The notes beneath the pieces are model-generated. The model searched no databases and had not been told where the DNA came from. It saw only the letters and a program-made list of their open reading frames with translations. Below are positions 25,751 to 33,558 of a DNA stretch of 64,000 bases, piece after piece (within the stretch, counting starts at the first letter, position 1; each line of letters starts with the position of its first letter). The translations under genes were made by a program, and so were the position numbers. Origin of the DNA: UBA1672 sp050633285 (GTDB lineage Bacteria > Pseudomonadota > Alphaproteobacteria > Micavibrionales > Micavibrionaceae); contig JBOEGG010000002.1 in NCBI GenBank assembly GCA_050633285.1, forward strand, positions 310,001-374,000. Reading direction: 5' to 3'.

Positions 25751-26626
25751 CTATACTTTTATGCCTGCAAAAGCCAACGCAGCTTCAACTTTTCTGCGCG
25801 CTGCATCTGATGCCGGAATGATAGGTAGGCGTACATCTTCTTCGCATAAACCAAGGAGCTTTGCCGCGTACTTAACCGGGGCAGGGCTGCTTTCACAAAA
25901 TAAATCATGCGCCAAAAGGACAAGTTTATCACGCATGGCATTGACTGTTTCCATATCACCGTTTCTCCATGCATTTTGAAGTGTTGAAGATTCGCGTGGC
26001 GCAATGTTTGATAAAACCGAAATACAGCCAACCCCACCTTGTGCAAGAAATGGCACCGCGGTGCAGTCATCGCCTGACAACTGGCAGAAATCATCCCCAA
26101 TAACATGACGTGTCATCAGCGGGCGTGCCAAATCACCTGTCGCATCTTTCACTCCAATAATATTGGGAAGTTCTGCAAGGCGCGCCATCGTTTCAACGTC
26201 CATATCAACAATACTGCGTCCTGGAATGTTGTAAAGAACGACAGGCAGAGAAACCGCATCATGAATAGCACGAAAATGCGCATACATACCGTCTTGCGAA
26301 GGTTTGTTGTAATACGGAGTGACAATAAGTGCGGCGGTCGCGCCTGCATCTTTGGCCGCTTGTGTAAGTTCAATTGCCTCTTGTGTAGAATTTGAACCCG
26401 TTCCTGCAATTACCGGAATTCTTCCCTTGACCACATCGACACAACGCTGAACAATAGCCATATGCTCATCATGGGATATCGTCGGACATTCACCAGTCGT
26501 ACCACAGGGAACTAACGCATGCGTGCCATTTTCAATCTGCCACTCTATAAAGTTTTCAAACGCGCTCCAATCAATCTCCTCGCCTTTAAACGGGGTGATC
26601 ATCGCGGTGATAGAGCCGTAAAACAT
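25751..26626 (-). CDS. dapA: 4-hydroxy-tetrahydrodipicolinate synthase DapA
   Basis: Condenses pyruvate with aspartate semialdehyde in lysine and peptidoglycan synthesis. The 291-residue protein starts MFYGSITAMITPFKG, has LVPCGTTGECPTISHDEH (dihydrodipicolinate synthase signature), the pyruvate-handling Tyr in IVTPYYNKPSQDGMY and the Schiff-base Lys in IIGVKDATGDL. The N-terminus favours 26626; an ATG at 26647 is possible. First gene of the leftward dapA-ACT-smpB unit and divergent from the lytic transglycosylase gene. Confidence 0.96.
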   Translation of the reverse strand: MFYGSITAMITPFKGEEIDWSAFENFIEWQIENGTHALVPCGTTGECPTISHDEHMAIVQRCVDVVKGRIPVIAGTGSNSTQEAIELTQAAKDAGATAALIVTPYYNKPSQDGMYAHFRAIHDAVSLPVVLYNIPGRSIVDMDVETMARLAELPNIIGVKDATGDLARPLMTRHVIGDDFCQLSGDDCTAVPFLAQGGVGCISVLSNIAPRESSTLQNAWRNGDMETVNAMRDKLVLLAHDLFCESSPAPVKYAAKLLGLCEEDVRLPIIPASDAARRKVEAALAFAGIKV

Positions 26627-26656
26627 AATCTGACTTTCTCTTCTCATTTCCTCAAA

Positions 26657-28699
26657 GTGGGAGACAATCTATATCGCACAAAAACTTTTGGCAAGGATAC
26701 CGTTGTTTTTCTGATATTTTTAACGGTTATGAGCGTAAATATTCAGGCAAATGCATATGAAAATCCAACGAATCGAAAACAAACATCAAAAGCACGCACG
26801 CTAACGGTTCAGGCAATTCAAGATATTGAAAAGGAACGTTGGAGTGCAGGAAAGCAAAAAATTGCACAAAGCAAAGATCCTTTGGCCTCTAAAATTTATC
26901 ATTGGCTGTTGCTGACGAATGTAAAAAAGTCAGATTGGACAAATCAGCTTTTTATACGTTTGTCCCATTTTATTAGGCAAAACGCCGAGTGGCCGGGCAT
27001 ATCGAAAATGGTTGTACGCGCCGAAGGGGTTATGCCAGAAGGCCTGTCCAACGCAGAAGTGATAACGTGGTATGATGATTTTGCACCACAAACACCATAC
27101 GGAATGCAACGCTATATGGATGCAATGATTATTGAGGGGCATAAGCGCGAAGCACGTGAGTTCTTCGCGAGTTGGTGGGGGAATATCGTAACCTCAAGAG
27201 ATCAGCAAAAGAGAATTTATAAAAAATACAGAGCATATGTGACACCTCAGGCACATAAAAAAAGGCTCGACACACTGTTACATAAGAAAAACTATGACAA
27301 TGCACGCGCCATCGCATCCTTACTGGGTAAGGGGTATCCTAAACTTGTGGAGGCTCGCATCGCGCTTGCCAAAAATAATGGCAGCGGTGTTGGAAAATTA
27401 ATTGATAATGTTCCCAAACATTTGCAAAACGATTCAGGACTTTTATATCAGCGTTTGCGTTGGCGTAGAAAACGGGACTTGAATAAGGGGGCATTGGAAA
27501 TACTCGCGCAAGTACCATCTCCCGAGAAAGTCTATAATAAGAAGGAGTGGTGGACAGAACGCCACATTATGATCCGAAGGTTATTGGAGCAAAAAAGACA
27601 CAAAGAAGCCTATTTCTTGGCAAGTAAGCATATACAAGAGGAAGGGTTCTCATATGCACAGGCTCAGTGGCTTGCAGGTTGGATGGCATTACGTTTTATG
27701 AAACGTCCAACAGAAGCGTATGAGCGCTTTACAGTCTTATATCATAAAGTAAAAACACCGGTGAGTAAGGCAAGAGCGTCATATTGGGCCGGACGCGCGG
27801 CGCAGGCTCTGGGGCAACATGATATGGCGCAAAGTTGGTACAAAAAAGCAGCAGAGTTTCAAACAGTTTTTTACGGACAGCTTGCCGGTGCAGCGCTCTC
27901 AATGCAAAATAAATTACCAAAAGGTAAGTTGCCGAAGGTGTCTAAGTCTGAAGTTCATGCATATCAAAAGAACGAACTGGTGCAGGCATCATTCTTGTTT
28001 AAATCAGCAGGGATGCGTGATGTATCTGAAAACTTTATGTTCGCATTTTTATCGAAAGACGGTACGCCAAAAGCCTATCGGTTTGCTGCCGAAATAACAG
28101 CCAAGGGCGGTGACTTTTACGGGGCAATTAAAATAGCCAAAAAGGCGGCAAGCCAGGGGATGTTCCTCACAAAGCAATCATATCCGACAATCACAAAACA
28201 ATTACGTCATATAGATATAGTTGAGTGGGCTCTTGTCCATGCCATAATACGTCAGGAAAGTATGTTTGATTATAAAGCAACCAGCCATGCAGGTGCGAAA
28301 GGCTTAATGCAATTAATGCCCGCGACTGCGCGTGAAGTTAGTAAAAAGGTAGGCGTCGGGTACAAGTATAGCTGGTTAACATCAAAACCGCGTTATAATA
28401 TGCTTTTGGGATCTTCATATATTGCCTCTTTAATTGATAGGTATGATGGTAATTATGCGATGGCGATTGCTGCATATAATGCAGGTCCGGGCAGAGTTGA
28501 TTCATGGGTTAAAAAATATGGAGACCCGCGAAAAAATCAAATAAGCTTGATTGATTGGATCGAACTTATCCCGATTTACGAAACAAGAAATTATGTGCAA
28601 CGTGTTTTAGAAGGTGTTTACATCTATAGGTTGAGGCTTGAAAACATACAGAAGCAACCAAAACAACCAATACATATTGCTATTCATAGTATTCCGTAG
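26657..28699 (+). CDS. Soluble lytic murein transglycosylase (Slt70-like)
   Basis: Periplasmic enzyme that cuts peptidoglycan to 1,6-anhydro products. The roughly 680-residue protein has a signal-like hydrophobic stretch (VVFLIFLTVMSVNIQANAYE), a long superhelical region and a C-terminal SLT domain: ALVHAIIRQESMFDYKATSH (catalytic Glu), GAKGLMQLMPATAREV and AIAAYNAGPGRVDSW. The start is uncertain. The open frame extends back into dapA, but a GTG at 26657 gives the best signal peptide; no ribosome site is clear. The first in-frame ATG after it, 26729, would lose most of the hydrophobic core. Confidence 0.9.
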   Translation: MGDNLYRTKTFGKDTVVFLIFLTVMSVNIQANAYENPTNRKQTSKARTLTVQAIQDIEKERWSAGKQKIAQSKDPLASKIYHWLLLTNVKKSDWTNQLFIRLSHFIRQNAEWPGISKMVVRAEGVMPEGLSNAEVITWYDDFAPQTPYGMQRYMDAMIIEGHKREAREFFASWWGNIVTSRDQQKRIYKKYRAYVTPQAHKKRLDTLLHKKNYDNARAIASLLGKGYPKLVEARIALAKNNGSGVGKLIDNVPKHLQNDSGLLYQRLRWRRKRDLNKGALEILAQVPSPEKVYNKKEWWTERHIMIRRLLEQKRHKEAYFLASKHIQEEGFSYAQAQWLAGWMALRFMKRPTEAYERFTVLYHKVKTPVSKARASYWAGRAAQALGQHDMAQSWYKKAAEFQTVFYGQLAGAALSMQNKLPKGKLPKVSKSEVHAYQKNELVQASFLFKSAGMRDVSENFMFAFLSKDGTPKAYRFAAEITAKGGDFYGAIKIAKKAASQGMFLTKQSYPTITKQLRHIDIVEWALVHAIIRQESMFDYKATSHAGAKGLMQLMPATAREVSKKVGVGYKYSWLTSKPRYNMLLGSSYIASLIDRYDGNYAMAIAAYNAGPGRVDSWVKKYGDPRKNQISLIDWIELIPIYETRNYVQRVLEGVYIYRLRLENIQKQPKQPIHIAIHSIP

Positions 28700-28765
28700 C
28701 AATCTATCTGTGTAATTCGTTAATTTTGTTAACTCCTTCTTATCCAATTATTCTTATAATGATGC

Positions 28766-28779
28766 TATACTTTAGTATA
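28766..28779. promoter_or_regulatory. Palindrome upstream of the LuxR-type regulator
   Basis: TATACT and AGTATA (28766-28771 and 28774-28779) are perfect reverse complements with two T's between, 49 bases before the regulator ATG. It could be an autoregulatory operator or part of a -10 region (TATACT is itself -10-like). A TATAAT hexamer (28755-28760) lies just upstream. Confidence 0.35.
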
Positions 28780-28827
28780 TTAAGGGGTTAGAGTATCAAT
28801 ATTGTGTTGTGTGTGGAGATTTAGTTT

Positions 28828-29505
28828 ATGAAGCTGCTGATTGCAGATGATCATACATTGTTTAGAGATGCTCTTGTCCAGTATATAGAGCGTTCAGACC
28901 CAATGTCGTCAGTTACCTTGGCAAAAGATTTTTTTCAGGCGCTTGAAATCCTTGAACAAAATCCTTCTCAAGATCTGGTTGTGCTTGATATGCGCATGCC
29001 GGGAATGAATGGGTTGCAGGGTTTCCGCATTATGAAAGACAAATTCCCCGATCAACCTGTTGCACTCATGTCAGGAGTAGCAGAGCCGCGTGATGTACAA
29101 GAGGCATTAGATTTCGGTGCTGTAGGCTATTTCCCTAAAACAATGTCGGGTAAAGCACTATTGCAGGCGATCCAAACTGTTGTAGATGGCGAAAAATTCA
29201 TACCTGAAGATAAAAAATCAAATGTTTTCATGCCGTCTTATTATGCTGATCCTGAAAAATCAGAATCTATAAGTACGTTTTTAGAAGGTAAAGATATTCA
29301 TTTCACACCGAGAGAATTAGAAGTTCTTTCATATTTGGTTGATGGCGCATCGAATAAAGAAATTGCATTAGCTCTCGACCTGCAAATTGTAACGGTGAAA
29401 CTGCATGTTCGTGGTGTTTGTCGTAAACTTGATGCAAAAAATAGAACGCAAGCTGCACTAAAAGCGAAAGAACTTGGCGTGCAGCCTGTATCTGTAGGCG
29501 CATAA
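28828..29505 (+). CDS. NarL/LuxR-family response regulator
   Basis: The 225-residue transcription factor has an N-terminal receiver with the acidic pair in LLIADDHTLFRDAL and the phospho-acceptor Asp54 in LVVLDMRMPGMNG, plus Lys in VGYFPKTMSGK. A C-terminal LuxR-type helix-turn-helix (about 152-215) reads FTPRELEVLSYLVDGASNKE and TVKLHVRGVCRKLDAKNRTQ. It is 31 bases upstream of a hybrid kinase on the same strand, so the two probably form a signalling pair. Its target genes cannot be inferred. Confidence 0.92.
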   Translation: MKLLIADDHTLFRDALVQYIERSDPMSSVTLAKDFFQALEILEQNPSQDLVVLDMRMPGMNGLQGFRIMKDKFPDQPVALMSGVAEPRDVQEALDFGAVGYFPKTMSGKALLQAIQTVVDGEKFIPEDKKSNVFMPSYYADPEKSESISTFLEGKDIHFTPRELEVLSYLVDGASNKEIALALDLQIVTVKLHVRGVCRKLDAKNRTQAALKAKELGVQPVSVGA

Positions 29506-29536
29506 TTCTAAAATGAACAACGGGGTTATATAATAA

Positions 29537-31432
29537 ATGTATGAGCGTAAACGTTATTCTCATCTGGTGAATTATATTCCCGGTTTTGTGACACTGATTT
29601 TTGGCATGTTGGCATTGCATTCCGCCGTGTCTTTAACACATGCACGTGAAGTAGGGATAGGAAACCTTCACCAAAAGGAAATGATCTTATATTGGTCTAT
29701 TATCGCAGTAGGCCTTTCAAGCTTTGTTCTTATTGTGTTGCATACATACAAAACGGCAGAACTTAAACGTATAAACTATGAAAAAAAACAGGGGCTTGAG
29801 CTTCTTGAAAATCGTTTGGCTGCTTTGGAAATGGCGCAGGACGGTATCCTTATTATAGATCATACGGAAAATCTTACATATATGAATACTTCACTGTGCG
29901 AGATCGTTGGGATAGATACGACGAAGCGGGATATTTATACTAATAAACCGTGGAAGGATATTTTTTCTCGTTCTGATAAAGAGATGATAGAAGAAGATAT
30001 CCTGCCGGAATTACAAAGTGATGGACACTGGATGGGGGACTTCCCGATTTACAGGGAGGATAACTCGGTTGTGTATACCGAGCTTTCATTAACGCAATTG
30101 CCCGATGGCGGGATGATAGCAACAATTCAGGATGTCTCGGCAAAACAAAAAGCCGAGAGTGAAAAGAAGGCTCTGGAAGAGCAGTTTTACCAAGCCCAAA
30201 AAATGGAAGCGGTTGGCCGTCTTGCGGGTGGTGTTGCACATGACTTTAATAATATTTTGGCTGCAATGAATGGCTATGCAGAGTTTCTGATTGATGATCT
30301 TGATGAAGATACCGAACAGCATAATTTTGCAAATAATATATTACAAGCAGGCATTCAGGCACGTGACCTCGTTGACCAGATGCTTGCATTCTCCCGTCAA
30401 AGTGATAGTGCACAAGAAAATCTTGATCTGCTGGTCGCGGTGAATGAAACGGTATCTATGCTTCGCGCAACAATGCCAAAAACGGTGGAGCTACAAGAAA
30501 CATACAGCGTTCCATATGCGCCAATGGTTGGGAATGCCACACAAATATCACAACTTGTTATGAATCTTTGTGTGAATGGACAAGATGCTATGGAAGAAAA
30601 GCACGGATATTTGGTTTTGGACGTTGATGCTGTACATGCCAAGGATTTGAAAGAGCAGATGGATATCGTAAGAGACGACCTGCCTGATCCCAGTGAAACC
30701 CCGCATTTACGAATAGAAGATCTGGAAGCAGGGACAACGCGCCTGACTTTAGGCCATATTGCGAAAGAACAAAAATATGCGCGCTTAAGGGTGAAAGATA
30801 CCGGAAGTGGAATGAGCCGTGTCATTATGGAGCACATATTTGAACCGTTCTTCACAACAAAACCGGTAGATAAAGGAACAGGCTTAGGCCTTGCGACAGT
30901 GCATGGTGTTATTGTCAGTCATAAAGGTGCAATGGTTATAGAGAGTAAGTTAGGTAGTGGAACATGCTTTGACTTATACTTTCCATTGTCTGAGGATGTT
31001 GCGATTATTGGTGTGAAACCAAATGAAAATGACTTTAAACAAGGGGAAATGCCAGAGCGTAAAAATATATTACTGGTTGAAGATCAAGAGAATGTGCGGG
31101 ATATGGTGATCACCATGTTAGAGCGAATGGGCTATGATGTCTCATTTGCTGTTTCTGGTTTAGATGGTTTAGATATCGTGCGAGAAGCTCCTGATAAGTT
31201 TGATCTGGTCATTACCGACCATAATATGCCTAAAATGACAGGACTGGAAATGGTGCAACAAATCCATATCGATTTACCGGAGTTACCCTTTATTCTATTA
31301 TCCGGATATAGTGAAGATAAATTACAAGACATTATCAACGATCATCCGGCGATAAAAATGGTTGTACGTAAACCGGTATCAGGTGATATTTTGGGTAAGA
31401 AAATTCAAGCTGTTATAGGTATGGATGCTTAA
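29537..31432 (+). CDS. CckA-like hybrid sensor histidine kinase
   Basis: The 631-residue protein has two membrane helices (about 11-33 and 52-73), one PAS domain (about 90-205), a HisKA domain with GRLAGGVAHDFNNILAAMNG (His235), an HATPase domain (CVNGQDAMEE; DTGSGMS; KGTGLGLATVHGVI) and a C-terminal receiver with Asp561 (LVITDHNMPKMTG). The His box is strikingly close to that of CckA at 20959, which suggests a paralogue. Both receivers could signal, to the neighbouring LuxR-type regulator or to a phosphotransferase. The partner is inference. Confidence 0.9.
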   Translation: MYERKRYSHLVNYIPGFVTLIFGMLALHSAVSLTHAREVGIGNLHQKEMILYWSIIAVGLSSFVLIVLHTYKTAELKRINYEKKQGLELLENRLAALEMAQDGILIIDHTENLTYMNTSLCEIVGIDTTKRDIYTNKPWKDIFSRSDKEMIEEDILPELQSDGHWMGDFPIYREDNSVVYTELSLTQLPDGGMIATIQDVSAKQKAESEKKALEEQFYQAQKMEAVGRLAGGVAHDFNNILAAMNGYAEFLIDDLDEDTEQHNFANNILQAGIQARDLVDQMLAFSRQSDSAQENLDLLVAVNETVSMLRATMPKTVELQETYSVPYAPMVGNATQISQLVMNLCVNGQDAMEEKHGYLVLDVDAVHAKDLKEQMDIVRDDLPDPSETPHLRIEDLEAGTTRLTLGHIAKEQKYARLRVKDTGSGMSRVIMEHIFEPFFTTKPVDKGTGLGLATVHGVIVSHKGAMVIESKLGSGTCFDLYFPLSEDVAIIGVKPNENDFKQGEMPERKNILLVEDQENVRDMVITMLERMGYDVSFAVSGLDGLDIVREAPDKFDLVITDHNMPKMTGLEMVQQIHIDLPELPFILLSGYSEDKLQDIINDHPAIKMVVRKPVSGDILGKKIQAVIGMDA

Positions 31433-31451
31433 AATATATACAAAGGGAACG

Positions 31452-33554
31452 TTACCGGCCTTGCCCTTCCTTCCACCATAAGAATACTAATGAGCAGAGC
31501 AATAATAAAAGGCTCGCCCATTCAGGCAGGACAGGCATATCCCGAACCGCAGTGACTGTGAAATCACTATTCTGGCGTAACGCCAACCAATTAGAGCCGC
31601 CAAACTTCCGTACATTGCTGGATACGAATGATACATTTGGTGTTGGGGTCTGCTCTAACATAATGAATGTGCCATGTGATGCCTCCACAAGAGGAGCCAT
31701 AAGTGTCCGTGTCGTTTTAAGTGCCCGTAACTCTGGCGGGTTTAACTCTCCGATAATGGCAAATTTACGCATATTATTTGCATCTTCAAATGCATGAATA
31801 CCAAGCTGATTACTTGTGTATTTCGCGCTTAAAACATTGTCATCGCCAAGTTTTAAGGAGAGCTGTGTTTTTGTATTATCAGGCAGGGTGAGGGTAACAT
31901 CCTCCGCCATAGTGTTATACGCAGGCTTGCGCAGTGTAATAACATTCTTATGTACTGAAACGTTCAAAGCACGCTCATCAAGTTCCGGTTCTTTCATGAG
32001 CCAATGAACAATCTTTCGCAAAAGCTCCGCGTGCGGCCCACCGCCATCATAACCACGTGACCATAACCATATGTGATCACTGGATATTTGCGCGACACGA
32101 CCTTCATCAACGCGATCCAAGGTAAGCAATGGAGCCTCATTTATGCCCCCCATAAGGGTATCTCCGCGGGTCGTTTGTGTCTCCACTTGACGTAACCATC
32201 CACCCCATACAGGGTCACTCTGTGGCGTAATAACGGTATTATTCCACACAAGGCTTTTGGTAACAGGGTGCGTACCGCCAAGCTTGCTAAGGCGTGGAAT
32301 AAATTTTTGTTCTCTGACGGCTGCACCCGGTTTTCCGGGAAGAATTTCACCAAGGGGCGTTTTATAAATAGATCGGTTACCAATAAATTCAGGCCCACTC
32401 GCCGCAAGAAAAGCACCACCTTTCCTTACATACTCGACAATATTGCTAAAATATTTATCAGGCAGAATATTATTTACACGGTAACGGTCAAAGATAATGA
32501 GATCAAAATCGTAAAGCTTTACTTCAAATAACTCACGAAATGGAAATGCAATTAAAGATAGCTCATTCTTTGGAGTGTAATCAAATTTTTGGGGCTCACG
32601 TAGAATAGTAAAATGAACCAGATCAACACCCGGATCAGATGTCAAAAGGTCACGCCATGTTCGCTCACCTGCATGGGGAATACCTGATATTAACAAAACC
32701 TTCAGGCGGTCACGTACACCATTCACAAGGATAGCAGCTTTATTATTCGCAAGTGTTAATTCCCCCGGAACGCCTTCAACCTGCATAGAAAAAACATTCT
32801 GTGAAGCATGCGCAATAGGAAGCTTTAACGTTTGTTCTTGTCCCACAGGAACAGAGAGGTGGCGTTGCGTTCCATCATGTAGAGTGAGTGTCACAGATGC
32901 ATATGACTTACCAATATTTTTGGTATCATCTATACGGTATTTGACCGTAACATCTTTGCCAACCAACCCGTAGGCAGGGGCGTTTGTAATAACAATCTGT
33001 CTGTCTTTTTCTAAACGATCACCACTCAATAAAACGTGAACAGGCCCATAAGAGGTAAGTTTATCCTCCTGTTTTGGAACGTCATGAACCTGCCCGTCAG
33101 TAAGGAATATGACACCGGCACGTCGTTTTTGTGGTACATCAGCCAAAGTTTGATCTAACGCACTGAACAAATCTGTTCGGCTGCTAATATCTCCTTTTGA
33201 TGGGGCTTCGACAATACGTAAATCTACAGAACTCTGCTTTGTACGGATTTGATTTTGAATATGTTCCAAAGCTTTTTGAGAGCGTGCACTGCGCTTGCCA
33301 ATCTTCTGGCTCTCACTTGTATCTAAAACAATCACGGCGACATCATTAATACTGTTACGCTCTTCTTTTAGTAATGATGGCCCCAATAAAATAATAAAGA
33401 AAACCACAAACCCTAAAAATCTGGAGAGTGCCGCGTGCCTGTAACGAAATAGTGATATAAATAGCAGTGCCATACCAATTAAGGCGATGAGCCAAATCCA
33501 ATGTTGTTCAAGGGACGGGGTAAAGTGCAATGACATGGATTGATAGGATTGCAT
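31452..33554 (-). CDS. vWA/glutamine-amidotransferase-like membrane protein
   Basis: The 700-residue protein has two N-terminal membrane helices (about 17-65), a vWA-like region (VAVIVLDTSESQKIG, then AGVIFLTDGQVHDVPKQ), a class I glutamine amidotransferase-like fold segment (LIIFDRYRVNNILPDKYF; GGAFLAASGPEFIGN; lacking a catalytic Cys), and a C-terminal membrane helix (WASLLLLLCSLVFLWWK). No enzyme activity is indicated. It is last in a four-gene leftward operon with MoxR, DUF58 and BatA/DUF4159 genes, four bases after the third. Confidence 0.75.
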   Translation of the reverse strand: MQSYQSMSLHFTPSLEQHWIWLIALIGMALLFISLFRYRHAALSRFLGFVVFFIILLGPSLLKEERNSINDVAVIVLDTSESQKIGKRSARSQKALEHIQNQIRTKQSSVDLRIVEAPSKGDISSRTDLFSALDQTLADVPQKRRAGVIFLTDGQVHDVPKQEDKLTSYGPVHVLLSGDRLEKDRQIVITNAPAYGLVGKDVTVKYRIDDTKNIGKSYASVTLTLHDGTQRHLSVPVGQEQTLKLPIAHASQNVFSMQVEGVPGELTLANNKAAILVNGVRDRLKVLLISGIPHAGERTWRDLLTSDPGVDLVHFTILREPQKFDYTPKNELSLIAFPFRELFEVKLYDFDLIIFDRYRVNNILPDKYFSNIVEYVRKGGAFLAASGPEFIGNRSIYKTPLGEILPGKPGAAVREQKFIPRLSKLGGTHPVTKSLVWNNTVITPQSDPVWGGWLRQVETQTTRGDTLMGGINEAPLLTLDRVDEGRVAQISSDHIWLWSRGYDGGGPHAELLRKIVHWLMKEPELDERALNVSVHKNVITLRKPAYNTMAEDVTLTLPDNTKTQLSLKLGDDNVLSAKYTSNQLGIHAFEDANNMRKFAIIGELNPPELRALKTTRTLMAPLVEASHGTFIMLEQTPTPNVSFVSSNVRKFGGSNWLALRQNSDFTVTAVRDMPVLPEWASLLLLLCSLVFLWWKEGQGR

Positions 33555-33558
33555 AATG

